From positions 62,001 to 126,000 of the forward strand of contig JAQFVV010013382.1 of assembly GCA_028023455.1 (NCBI GenBank): DNA of 64,000 nucleotides, read 5' to 3'. Position 1 is the stretch's first letter. Each line of letters begins with the position of its first letter. The notes beneath the pieces are model-generated. The model was not told the origin of the DNA, did no database searches, and saw only the letters and a program-made list of their open reading frames with translations. The position numbers were made by a program, and so were the translations under genes. The DNA is from Epiperipatus broadwayi. Its lineage: Eukaryota; Onychophora; Udeonychophora; Euonychophora; Peripatidae. Shown one piece after another: positions 1 through 15,760 of this stretch.

Positions 1-2100
1 AAACTTTACATAAACATAATTAATTTAATTACAGATTTATTTAATTTACAAACATTAATATTGGTGTGTGTATATATGTATATGCACGATATTTTTGTCT
101 TTTTATTAAATAATATTAATCTTTAATTATTAATATGTATAGATATTACATCTTTATGGCGGTCGACTTTAAGTTTAGTATTTATTTACGAAAAACAGAA
201 CAGTGTTAAACGTGTATTACATTTGACAGTTTAAAACAAAACAAAAATTACTATGGGTTGATATTAGATTTAGATTTTATATGAAAGTTTTAAATTATAT
301 TTGTTATTTTGTAAAACATATTAAAACATGTAAATAACTTATTTTTATGTACTTTTTGCAGAATGCTATTTTAAAAAAATATTAAGCCTATAATAATATA
401 TTCTTGGACATTACATTATAGAATCCGTCTCAACAATCTCTTTATATAAATATATTAACAAATAAATGTACAAAAATAATGTTTATTTTGGAACCAATAT
501 TTATTTAAATGGTAGGCTAATAATCAATTTTAAGCTTTCATGTACTTTTTGTAAGATTAAAAAAAAAAAAAAAACCTCTCACTTATTTGAAGAATGTGAA
601 ACATTTAAGTTCTTACGATCAAAAATATTTTATGCTCCATACTTAAATGTAAAAAGGGAAATAACGTGCAAAAATTACAGATTTATTTCGCATAAAGTGA
701 TAATCTTGCTATATGGACAATAGGATGTGAAATGATTTTTGATAATAAAAAATATAATTTGTGTAAAAAATTGAAAATGATTTGAATAAATATTTTAATA
801 ATTATATCAGAAACATCTCCCCAAAATAAACATTTTATTCAAACACTGGTCTGTCTCTATGTGAATTATAAAATAATAAAATCATTATTTAATTAAAAAA
901 ATAAACTTCTAAAAATATTTCTAAATAAGTAATAAATATCAGTAATTTAAATTTATATGCAAATAATTATTGTAAAAAATGTTCTTAATTTTTGTTTTTT
1001 ATTAATGAATATTTTATATAAAAAAAGGGGGGGAGGTGATCCAAAATATTCAAAATTAAATCTAGATTTGAGTTAAAAGTAAATGTACCTAAAAATCTAT
1101 TAAATATTAGGAATAAAAAAATATATTTAATAGAAAATATTTTTTAGATATTTACATTATTTGTAAATAAAACAATTGAAAGCTAAACAAATGAGTAAAA
1201 TGATCAGAAAAATAAAGTGTACAATCACATGTTGATCTAAAAATATTGTATATATCATTATGCAGTTCAAACCGAATATATATATATTCTAGAATAAATT
1301 TTACCATGTTCAATATACCGATATCAAAAAATAATAATAGATTAGTATGCGCTACCGTCAGCTGATTATACCCATTATTGATTTTTATATTGGTATACTA
1401 ATTAAATATTGTAGAGTTTATTCCAGTGTATTTTGAATATTATATTTATTTTATCTGATTATATAAATATAATATTCTTTTAACAGAGGAAATAGAAGCA
1501 GTGAAAATAAATAGTTTTGTAAAAAATTATAGCAGCAAATAATGTAAACACACTTTGATCACTTATATAAAAAGTTGTTTCTACAATCTGATTCCTTTAC
1601 ACAATATGATGTCTTTTGACTTATTTTGCAAAAAAAAAACAAAAAAAACATGCTGTTTGTTTGAAAATATTTAATACTTTTCCTAATTCTAGTTCTATAT
1701 TATATTCTATTATTAAAAATCAATACTATATATTTTAAGAGAGATATAAATCTTATAATGTAAAATCTGAGGCCTTTTTATGAACTATATTTAAGTTTGT
1801 TAAGAATATATTTTATAAAGTCTATTATTTTCAATGTTTTCCATATTATTATTTCAAGCAAGATGTCATTTTATATTTTTTGTTGAAAACAAAAGGAACA
1901 GTATTACAATCTTTCTTTTCATCTCTGAAACGGTTTTGTGTTTTTCCAGTCATATATATTAGAGCGATATACATCCATATTATATAACCATACGTTTTCA
2001 TTAATATACAATTAATTCTAAATAGAAACAACTTTTAGTTAGCTGTTCAAATATTTTTAATTGTTGTCATAAACATAATTAATTATATGAGCCATTGTAA
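1..2100. other. AT-rich DNA without recognisable genes
   Basis: I see no coding signal, RNA gene or repeat boundary here. The short open frames at 466-723 (+) and 1849-2031 (-) fit chance in DNA this AT-rich, and the first contains a poly-A run read as lysines. A short G-run lies near 1027. Confidence 0.6.
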
Positions 2101-2114
2101 ATAGGAAATAATGT

Positions 2115-2187
2115 ATAAATATCATTTGGTTGCATTTATTATATATATATATATATATATATATAAATGCAACCAAATGATATTTAT
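2115..2187. repeat. AT-cored palindrome 1
   Basis: Two 23-bp arms (2116-2138 and 2164-2186) are reverse complements and are separated only by an (AT)n run. Transcribed or single-stranded, this would fold into one long hairpin. It directly abuts a second, unrelated AT-cored palindrome. Confidence 0.85.
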
Positions 2188-2269
2188 ATATTCAAATGGA
2201 ATATATCATTTTATTTTATATATATATATATATATATATAATAAAATGATATATTCCATTTGAATATAT
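2187..2269. repeat. AT-cored palindrome 2
   Basis: Arms of about 29 bp (2187-2215 and 2240-2268) are reverse complements around a central (AT)n. The arm sequence differs from palindrome 1, and the two palindromes are back to back with essentially no spacer. Confidence 0.85.
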
Positions 2270-2477
2270 ATTTCATTGGTGTATAGATTAAATATATGTG
2301 GAAAAATAATATTTGATATTTTAAATGTATATCATTGAATGTGTTTAAAGTGTTTTATTATTATCATTACTTGAGCACATTATGCAGTTTTTAGTTAAAT
2401 GAAATATTTTATAAAACTGTAATATAAAAGTTAACTTATCTATAATTATAAAAATATTCTTATTCTAATCAATTTTA

Positions 2478-2524
2478 TAATATATATATATAAGATATAT
2501 ATATAATATACTATATATATATAT

Positions 2525-2556
<32 letters not shown>
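2478..2556. repeat. interrupted (AT)n microsatellite
   Basis: Runs of alternating A and T are broken by short AAGATA-like and CTTTA interruptions. The array lies at the left edge of the dispersed repeat that starts near 2550. Confidence 0.8.
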
Positions 2557-2558
<2 letters not shown>

Positions 2559-3090
2559 AACAGATATTAGTATTTTATTAAATATTCCTAATTATAAATT
2601 GCATACTGTTAGGAATAATTTATTAATTTTGACAGAACACATGTTTAAATTAGATTGGTGGTATAATTGGCTTCTTTAAATAAAAGTACTAAACTCTAAG
2701 CTTATAAAAATGAATATGTGTTTTGCATAGTATTATATCTCATGAGACAGATAATTTGTAATGGCTAGTCTATTCTTTTATTTCTTAATCAAACTTTATG
2801 AAAAATACTTTTCAACTCATCAATTGCTGCAGAAAAATAAGTATTATTATCTTCAACTTCATGCAGGCATGCTTACAAAGTAGCACCATAATAGAAACGA
2901 TTTTTGCTGGTGTTTATTATTTCTATCATGGTCTTATATAAATTGGCAAAAAAAACAAAAAACAAACAGAAGTTGTACTGAATAAATTAAATCGAAGTAA
3001 GTAAAGATAGTTTAGAAAATTCATGAAATATTTTTTAAAAAAAATACTGTACTGTTTCTGCTATAAATTTAGTACACCATTACTTATTCA
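2550..3090. repeat. dispersed repeat R1, copy 1
   Basis: This segment aligns by eye with 8840-9350 in the same orientation. Shared blocks include the run around AAGCTTATAAAA, the block around CAATTGCTGCAG, and the same order of blocks throughout. The copies are clearly diverged with small indels, so the family is old. No coding potential or terminal inverted repeats are visible, and the class is unknown. Confidence 0.65.
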
Positions 3091-4640
3091 TAATGTAACT
3101 TGTTATTCGTTCTTAAACAGTGTCTAAATGTGTATCTTGTTGATAAGCATATACATTCAAAGTAACATTTTAAAATGGTTTATTAGAATTTTCAGAATAT
3201 AATATCAATGTAATAAAAATTATATGTTTATTTACAGAAAATATATTGAATCCATACATTAGTATATATTTTTTTTCTAAATATAATTATAATTGTCAAT
3301 GTGTATTTTCAGTAATTACTTATAAGGTTGAAATTTATAATGATGTTTAATTGTCAATGGTTATTTATTTTATATGATGGGATTGAGTAATGTCACATGT
3401 AGTGACATTTTAAATATTGAATAATGAAAAGTATTTAGATTTTGTTATATAGTTGCTGAGACGTAATATTTATTGTTTTGTATAAATAATGTTTTATTTT
3501 TTAATAAATACTTTTGTAAGTGTGTGAGTGAATTAATTATATATTAGTAAAAACAGCTTATTTTTATGATTAATTAGTGTTGATATTCTTCAAATACTTG
3601 TATATATGTGATAATTGCCTTATTATTGTTATTACATTGTTGTATAGTCATTACTGAGTATATTCTATCTTATTTAGCTATCTCACCCATTTTTTCTCTT
3701 TTATGAGCTTACAGTGTATCTATGCTTAGTTTGACAATATGGTTAGTTGTCAATCACGTATGCATTAGCTGGTTTGAGTGTATATGTAAACATACGCTTG
3801 ATGGTGTTTTTAGTAGAACACCATCTGTTGACATAAATACAAGCGTTAGCAAGTTTTTAACTTGTTTTTTGTTTTCTATGAATAATATTTATAACTATAT
3901 ATCTATGATTAATATATTATATGTGTTATATATAGTTTATTATAAATGGATTTTTGATGTCTGTGACAACTAGTTTATTTAAAAAAAAACAATAAATTTG
4001 TATGGTTAGCGGATTGTTGTGCAGGAATGACTTTTCTGGTAAACTTTAAGTTCTTTTTTTTATTACATGTTTGCATTAGTTATGAATATTACATAAACAT
4101 TTGGTATGAGAAATAAGTATAGATTTATTGTGTTATGACATTATTTAGTGAATTTATATATAAAACTACTTCATGCATTACATAAAATGTTTTTTTTTTT
4201 TATTATGGTGCCACAATTTGTAGGGCCTGACACAGAAATAAAACACTCTATGATATTTAAAATATAATACTTTTCTTTTAAGATTTCGACATACCTATCA
4301 TTTGGGATTTGAAAAATGTTATCCATTGGTTTTGATAAATGAGAAATAAAAGGCACTCATATATTACAGTGGAATTAATTTTTTTAAAGATTATTTTCAC
4401 AATAACTTATATCTAGTAGTTTAAATTAGATAAAAATAAAGTACTGTGAAATATTGAAGAGGATTTTTTTTTAAAATTGTGGCATTTCAATTTGTTTGGT
4501 TTGAAATAAAATAAAACATTTTCAGATGGGTAATAAAGTTTAATAATTTAACTTTTAAATTTTAAAAAAATATAAGCATATAATTTTTTAGAGCAAAATG
4601 GTATTTTTAATATAAAAATATATTTCATGTAAATTTGGGA
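3091..4640. other. AT-rich DNA, nothing recognised
   Basis: No repeat boundary, coding signal or RNA gene is evident. The 83-codon open frame at 3722-3973 has no recognisable similarity, is rich in hydrophobic residues as expected from T-rich DNA, and is treated as chance. Confidence 0.5.
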
Positions 4641-6720
4641 CTTTTAAAATGTATTATTACTCTAAGTACAAAGAGGTTATAACTGATGATTTTGATGAAA
4701 ATAGAATACTTAATCATTAATTTATGACTTGAGGGATAAAAAAAAATTGATTGGAAATTCTGATTATCTTAGGAAGAAAACTGATTGTATTTTTTAAAAA
4801 TTTAATTGATGAATGGAGCTAAATGTAAGTAGAGATAAAAAAAAAATAGAGATCAGGAAAATGTGATTGGTACTTTTAGTTCAGAGTTATAATTTGAATT
4901 AATAAACTCCCTGAAATAAGATTTAAGCAACCTAAGATTATAATCAGAGAAATTAAACCTATAAAAGAGTTAGATTAACAAACATTATTATACATTTAAT
5001 ATGAAAATAGTCACTCAAATATTGCAGAGATTGGATAAAATCAATAAAAAATTTACAATAGAATGAGGATGAGTACCAGAAAAATATGGATCAAATGAAT
5101 AAATATTTGAACCACAAAATGGATGACAATGAACATAAAATAAACAAATTTGTTACAGAAAATGTTTCAAAATGAAATAATAATGAGAAAAAATATAAAG
5201 ATAAAAGAAAATGAATAAATTACATGACAAATTTTGAAGAGGAAAAAAACTAAAATAAACTTTTCTTGTGAGGAAATTTTTAAAAATATAGGTATTGTTA
5301 ATAAATATAAATGTAATGTGATTGCTATTTATGAATAGTAACTTGATGTAGGTAGCATAAAATCAGCGAAAAATAATTTAGACAACATAGTAAATCCAAA
5401 ATTAATGTGGATTTAATATAGCAATCTGATATTATAAAACTGATACAATAGATGTTTTAGTATTAAAAATATAAGTAGAAATTAATAAATTTAGATTTGA
5501 TGAAGAAACTGTAAAAGATTCTAAAATAGAGGTTGTGACTATGGATAATATAATATCAATATAAAAATATCAGAATAATCAAAATTTTATGTAGGGACTG
5601 CAAGGGATTTTGATATTGACACATAATTCATGCTTGGGAAGAATAGTTATAAAGAAGAAAAAGTAGATATATTATATGGGTTATTTGTTTTACTAATGCT
5701 ATGCAGAAGAAAACTCAGCTTCATACATTTATAAAACTTGATATAGTTATAGAAATGTTAGAGATTGATTTGGTAAATAATTTTGCAGTAGATATTATAT
5801 TGAAGTTTGTAAGTGAAGTAATTATTAAAAATAGATTATTGGTGGTAATAATCAGAATTCTGAAGGAATACACACAATTGGTCATTAAATGAGTTCCCAA
5901 TATGTAATATCTCATTGCATTTATTCCATCCCAAAGGCAAAAAATCAGAATTAAGATATGTCATATACCAAGAAACATATGACAAATTATGCTGAATCAA
6001 ACAGAATATTTACTTAGGGAATCAGACCAAGAAGATATAAGTTAACATTAAAAGGTATATCATAATATTAGAAAAAATATTTTTAATATTTTATGGTAAT
6101 AGTAAAAAAAAATAATGATTTTGATGATATGTTAGCAAACAATATTTTGCCACAATAGAAAAGCAAGAAAATAAGGAAATTTAAAAGGTTTTGCTATCAC
6201 AAGGTACACAGTCAGGAGTATGATAGTTGTAATAGTGAATATTATTAAATTTCAAAGTAGAGATAATTTTTAAAATAATGAATATTTAGAGTTGCTTTAT
6301 AAAATAAAATTAAATAAGAACTGCATAAACACATTATATTATAATAATGCAAATGAAAGATTTATGAGTGTTGCCATGGACTTGAATCATATAATAAGAA
6401 ATTGGAGAATTAACCTATCATTGTTATTTTTATTATGCAAAGTTCAAGTAAAGTATTAAAAACAAACTGTGTGTTTTATGCGATAAATTATTAGTTTATG
6501 TGTTGTGTAGAATTAAATGAAAATGATGTAGGTGTAGTGAAAAAAATCAACACATAAAGAAGAGACAAGCAAATGATTCTTGTCTAATCTATAACCTCAT
6601 TGATTTAGAAAACTTGATTTTCCATATTAGTAAACATGTACTTGATTTTTATTCCTCATATTGTAAAGGTATTGGCATACCTCTATAACAGTTACTAAGA
6701 TACAACATAGAAAAGTTAGA
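4640..6720 (+). pseudogene. possible decayed retroelement remnant (purine-rich)
   Basis: The plus strand becomes markedly purine-rich, as in AT-rich coding DNA, but all frames are broken. At about 5085-5160 a short frame encodes a charged, coiled-coil-like stretch resembling a Gag-type leader. At 5701-5892 a 63-codon open frame follows. No catalytic motif such as the YxDD of reverse transcriptases or an integrase DDE was found. This could equally be ordinary purine-skewed intergenic DNA, so the call is weak. Confidence 0.2.
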
Positions 6721-7613
6721 CATGAGTAAGAATTTAGTACAGTGTGTATAGTAGTGACTATAATAAAATGTGTATTTTAGGTGTCATGCTGCTACATTTT
6801 TGGAGGCTAGAAAAATACATTGTATATAATTGTCTAAAGGAATATAATGTAATTGCTAATTTATATGATAGATATGTAACTAGGTTAAAAACAAAAAAAA
6901 ATCTATATAGGTATGATTTATATTTGAACTTAATTTTACTAGTAGTTATAATTAAAATTTCAGTGAGTATTAAACAAATTTTTACTTTTAGATGTCATGA
7001 ATAGTCTTTTTTTTTCTTTTCTCAAAATAGACAACCTATACTTTATTTTTCCAAATATTTTGAAGTACATAAGTGATTGTATTTAATTTGTTATTTACAT
7101 ATTATGGATAAAGAGATTTGTTGAAATATTTCATTCTCTCGTTACTAATTAATGTTAGTTAATAAAATGCTGAGTATTTATTCTGTTCTAATTAAAAGTT
7201 TCATACTATAAGAATTTTTTATTTTTATTTTAGTTGTTTAAAAATAAATATAATAGTTAAAATTTAAAAAAAAATATATTTATGAATAGTAGATTAATGA
7301 AATTCTATATTTCATGGGCATATATTTTTTATTAGTAAATAAATAATTAATAAAAACAAAATTGAAATCAACAACTATTAAGAACTATATTATAATATTT
7401 ATCAAATCAGCTTTTATCTTCATTGAGAACTTCTCAAGAAACTATACTATATAATTCAAATAACCAATGAAGTATATCCACTTCATCTACTGGACATTAT
7501 TTACATTAAATTGCACTTTTGTTAAACAATAATGTATATATTATAATCAGATATATAAATAAATTTAACACATTTTATATCTAATATGTTCATACAATTT
7601 ACAATGTTTATTT
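6721..7613. other. AT-rich DNA, nothing recognised
   Basis: No structure beyond simple A/T runs was seen. The 86-codon frame at 6744-7004 has no recognisable similarity. Confidence 0.5.
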
Positions 7614-8059
7614 AAATACTATAAACAGGCTTTGACCTGTGTTCAATGCACTTTAAAATTTGTAATAATCAAACACATTTTGCTGACAGAGGGACCTTCC
7701 AAATCACAACACAAGATAGTGACTTTTATGATGATAAGAGTGGATATCTTATCTTTAAACTAAATTTCCACTTATATAGGCAAATCTGAAGCATCTGGAT
7801 TTGGAAGCATGAAGTTGCTGTTTTCGCCACTGTTTAAGTCCACTATTTATTTTACAAATTAACATACACAAACTATTGCAATTTTCAGATTCACCTATAT
7901 AGGTGGGAATTTTGGTTAAAGATAAGACCCCCACTCTTATCTTTATAAAAGGTGTTATCTTGTTTTGTGGTTTGGAAGGTCCCTCTATCAAAAATATATG
8001 CTTGATTATTATAAATGTTTAAGCATATGAACACAGGTTAAAGTCTGCTTAAAGTATTT
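7614..8059. mobile_element. long inverted-repeat element (MITE or foldback type)
   Basis: Two imperfect arms of about 170 bp (roughly 7614-7790 and 7883-8059) are reverse complements and flank a loop of about 90 bp. Matching blocks include the outer AAATACT/AGTATTT, the motif around GACCTGTGTTC, the AGGGACCTTCC block, and the inner CACCTATATAGGTG-like block. There is no transposase frame, so this would be a non-autonomous foldback or MITE-like DNA element. The 78-codon minus-strand frame at 7755-7991 merely reads through the loop. Arm divergence of roughly 15-20% by eye suggests an old copy. Confidence 0.75.
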
Positions 8060-8839
8060 ACATATGCTTTATGTGCACTCAATACATTATTACTACTCTT
8101 CAATCTTTATTTAAATAAATTAAAACTAAAAAAAAAAGTTGTTATATTTGTAATTTTTAAAAAAAAAATCATTTTTTTAATTATGATAATTAAATAAACA
8201 TTTTATATATTTTTAAAAATGTTATTTACATATTTACAAACATTTCCAACATTTTACAACAATTTAATAGCACACATTGTTATCCTAATTTTTTTTTGAC
8301 CTTTTACTATATTTGCACATTTGTTCAAGTTTTTTTGAATATACAATATTTCATAAAATATCTGGTTATGATAATCCTTCACATAGATTATAACACTTAT
8401 ATTCTCCTCACATTTTATTTTATACTCTGTATCCAAATAATGCAAATATGGTCTTTATCTCATCTCTGTTCTATGTATATTTATTGAATATTTCACACCT
8501 AATTTTATACATTAGCCCCACCATATTACTAACATCATTTAACTCTTTTGCATTATTTAACCAAAGTCTTATTATTTTTCTAAGCTACTTTTACATTATT
8601 CACCATTTTTTTCTTTCATTAATCTCTTATATAACTTTTCAGAGTATGGAATAGATATTTAGATTAAACATAACTGTGGAAAATAAATTCTATTTAATAG
8701 TTTTAAAATATGATGTCCTTAATGTGTTTTTAACATACTTTATTTTTATCACCAGATAAAGACATTGTACAAAATATGTTTATTGAAATAAATTGTTTAT
8801 ATCTTTAAATTATTGATATTAAAAGAACTGATATTATTT
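8060..8839. other. AT-rich DNA, nothing recognised
   Basis: The region is T-rich with overlapping short frames on both strands (8254-8654). None resembles a known family. Confidence 0.5.
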
Positions 8840-9350
8840 ATTACATATTGTTAATTATATATTGCGAAATAATTTATTGTTATATTAGCTTCAAGTTATA
8901 GATATTTATGAATAAATTGTTCATATTGAATCAGTGGGTATATTTGGCTTATCTAAAAGAACAGTACTAAATTTTAAGCTTATAAAATGAATTACTTATT
9001 GTAAAATGTTTTATCTGATGATATAGACATGGATCCTGATGAATAATTTATATTTTATCCCTTAAACAAACATTAATAGAAATACTTTTCAAACAACCCA
9101 ATTGCTGCAGTAAATAACAATTATTATTTTGAACTTTGTAGATGCCTGTTTAAAAAAAATATATTGTCAGCTCCTATATATTTCCTTTATCAGGATCTTA
9201 AATAAATTGTTCTGGCAAAGCTAAATTTATATTGGCTTGTGTAAACAAAATTGGAGTAAGTAAAACAATTTAGAAATCATTTTTCTGAAATATTTTTCGT
9301 TTAAACAATAATAAACTATTTATGCTATAAACATTTTTAATAAGTCCATT
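8840..9350. repeat. dispersed repeat R1, copy 2
   Basis: This is the diverged same-orientation partner of 2550-3090, with the same order of conserved blocks (AAAGAAC start, AAGCTTATAAAA, ATACTTTTCAA, CAATTGCTGCAG, GGAGTAAGTAAA). The class is unknown. Confidence 0.65.
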
Positions 9351-10030
9351 AATCACTGATAACTCAACACAATCCAATTTATAAAAAAAAAAGACAAGTG
9401 AAAGCAAAAGAAAGCTATCAAATTAGCAAGATACAATACACTTGTGTCATTCTATCTTTATTTGGAATCTATGACCATTTTCTGTTGACAGAAATTTTAA
9501 TCTCAAGTTGGACAATAATTCTACAGTAGCAATAATGCAGTTGAAATCAGCCTAGGAACAATTGATATAATGTAATTTATTTTTCTAAATATGTTTAGAT
9601 AGCTCAATTACTGATAATCATTTTTGCAAGAGTAAATTGAATTTAAGATATGGGGAATATTTCTGTTTTTTAATATTCGGGTTAAATGTATCCAATCACT
9701 GAATCCTTCTTTAAAATTATATTTGTAATTTATAAAATAGTTTGCCCACATATAACAATTGGCATATTTACATATTTCTGAAATTATAAGCATATACAAA
9801 TTTCTATGTTGTTATTTACTTTCAAACAGTCAAAATACAAATCAAAATATTTCTAATTGGTTCTATTTTTCTAATACTATGTCCTATATAACATGTTAAT
9901 TAAATGAATTTTGTCACTTTATTTTATAAATTAATGGGGAAATTACAACATTTATTTTTTTCTGCAATCTTCTAAAGCTTTACTTATTTGTTGTTATTGC
10001 TGTTTCGCTGTGTGTTTTCATTAGCAAAAT
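9351..10030. other. AT-rich DNA, nothing recognised
   Basis: No supported feature was seen between repeat R1 and the tetranucleotide array. Confidence 0.5.
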
Positions 10031-10216
<186 letters not shown>

Positions 10217-10700
10217 TGTAACCATTCACTTGCCCCTTCAACTACCCATCGTGCCGAACCCGCTGCGGCACTCAAAATTGTAACCGTAAATTGTGTGGTC
10301 CCAACTACAGAAACACAAATGCACTAAGAATTGTAACTTCTATCACTGATCAATTCCCGTTGCACATTGTCAGCTATTAAGAGCTGTATCCAAAAGCATA
10401 TCATGCTATCTATTTTATGCACGAAAGACCACAATCAACATCTGGGGCAACTTACCACAGACCAAACTAATGATCTAACATAAACTTTTTATGATTTAAT
10501 TTGATCGCAGCCAGGGTGTACCACGAAAAACTACCATAGTATTATGATAAAATACTTTAATCAAATTATAAGTGTAATGTTATTATTTTCAATCCTTAAT
10601 TTGCAATTTTTATTGTATGAGACCCGACGGCCGACCATGTACAAGATGGCATAATTTGTGGAATTACACAAGATTATGAAATTTTAAACCATCTATATGA
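10217..10700. other. less AT-rich block retaining CpG
   Basis: After the microsatellite, composition shifts: GC is visibly higher, with several CpG dinucleotides (for example around 10249-10265 and 10622-10634). All frames are broken within a few dozen codons and I recognise no domain. It may be a younger transposon insertion or a decayed exon or regulatory segment. No boundary repeats were found. Confidence 0.4.
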
Positions 10701-12290
10701 TTTCTAATACAAATGCTAGTCTAGGTAAAGCTTTGCAATAAATAAACATAAATACTTGGGTTCTTTTTTTTATAGTTTACTATATCATTGAGATTCTTAT
10801 TATATTGACAAATGACAATTTAAAAACGTTAAATAAATATTCAATCATGTTTATTATCTGATAAATCTGTTTACAGGTTTAATAATCAATTTATTTTGTA
10901 TACTAGAATCAACTACGCAAAGCCAAAATGATGGAAAAGATAAATGGGATTTTATTGTACCTTACACATCATAAACTACCAAAGACGAAAAGCATCTAAA
11001 TGTTTCTCAAAAAAAATATCAATAAACTCTTATATCATGTTGACGATAGTATGTATTTCAATGTATGCTCTATCCAAGGTTTATGATTTCTGATTTTACA
11101 AATGACACATAGCAACGGCACAGTAAGTTTAATTATAAATCAACTTTTATTTACAAAATTATGAATAATAAGTAATTAATTCCAATGTTATAATTAAAGA
11201 CATAAATAAACAAATAAAATAAATAAATTATAATTCCATCGACTTTCTTCAATAACATCTCATAGGTACAGTTTTTAAGAACCTAATCATACCTTATATT
11301 TCAATTTGATACAATGAATATTGAGAAAATTATACTAAATTCAGCATCAACTCATGAAATATTTAACGTCATTTCCAGATTCAATAAATCCATACCGTAA
11401 AATTATAATAATATAATAACTAATATTATATCTGTAGGATTTGGCTATAATGTAATCATTAAATAAAATGAAAATGTAAACTTACACTCCGGTAAATAAT
11501 AATCCACCGACAGTTAATTATTATTAGGAAGTAATTTGAATATAATGTCCTGCTACAATTTGACGATCTAACCTATGAATTATGCTTACAAATGGAAGAA
11601 GATGATTTAGCAGATTAACTAAAATACTTTGCCCAACTTATATCTATGAAGTAAAACATATTCCTGTGGATGCAGTCATCTACACATAGGAATTTAATAA
11701 TACTAAACGCTTTGTGGATTGATACACCATCATAAAGTAATATGTATAATTACACAATTCCGCGGATTAACCACCAGCACTGGAATGAGTGTAAAATACA
11801 AAAATGGCAATTAAATAATCTGCGGATTAACCACCGGCACAGATTAATGCCTTTCAACATTATAAAACAACATTACTATTTACTTCACATTAAAGTGCAA
11901 AATCATCCTCCTCAGTTATTCTGATCATTCAGAATACACTAACACTTTAGCAAATGTGGGTTCTTGCATAATAAAATGTTACTCTAATCAGGACAACTAA
12001 TGTACTAACTTATCTTGCTTAAAATAAAACATGTGTAATGCAATATAAGTAATATTAGTATAGGAATATAAATCTGGAAAGATTCACAAAATACCTCATA
12101 AAGATTAATACATCTCATAAATTCATTTAGTACTTTTCAAGCTTTTTCGCAAGTGCTATTCTCTTGAATAAATATTTTATTCAACCCCTATTAATTTAAA
12201 CTTAATAAAATATAACTTATGAACTTCACATGCAAGTTCATATAATGATAAAATTAAAGCAATGAATTATTCATCAAATACATAAAATCT
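10701..12290. other. A-rich block with a 60-bp-period direct repeat
   Basis: A 19-bp motif (GCGGATTAACCACC plus five more bases) occurs at 11762-11780 and again at 11822-11840 with one mismatch. A shorter related motif lies near 11500. The 60-codon frame at 11742-11924 spans the repeat but has no recognisable similarity. No other supported feature was seen. Confidence 0.5.
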
Positions 12291-12296
12291 AATGGG

Positions 12297-12423
12297 TGTG
12301 TGTGTGATATAAATTAAATGTATAGCATTTTATAGTTCAATACATGAATTTTAGCAGGTGTGTGTCACAAATTAGATTGTATAGCATTTTATAACGACAA
12401 ATATGATCCGTGAAATTCATGTA
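12297..12423. repeat. two tandem copies of a ~62-bp unit
   Basis: A GTGTGTGT start followed by a conserved block reading GTATAGCATTTTATA occurs at 12297 and again at about 12358. Both copies continue to a GAATTT- or GAAATTC-like end. They are diverged, and no function is implied. Confidence 0.6.
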
Positions 12424-15509
<3,086 letters not shown>

Positions 15510-15524
15510 ATCAGATAAAACATT

Positions 15525-15760
15525 TTACCATTGTCAAGATTGATTTTTGAAAGAAAAAATCATTATATCTCAAATAGAAATGTGACCGAGTGAGATATGA
15601 GAAATGAGATTCAACAAGAGGTAGTTCAGCATTCACAATATGAAGCTTATCAAAATGTTTATTTTCCTGAGTTTTTTCACCTATTAATTTTAAGTTAATA
15701 CTAGAAGATGGAGATAAATAAGAGGTTTCCACATAACTGGAATCCATTTTGCAATTAGCT
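15525..15760 (-). mobile_element. Penelope-like element 3' tail fragment
   Basis: This segment aligns by eye with 16985-17190, which lies immediately downstream (minus strand) of a recognisable Penelope-like GIY-YIG C-terminus. Shared blocks include ATTGTCAAG, the GAGTG..GATGA region and the TAAGAGGTTTCC motif. The fragment carries no coding part of its own beyond a chance 78-codon frame (15511-15747), so it is interpreted as a 5'-truncated copy. Its 3' end abuts a compound microsatellite. Confidence 0.55.
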
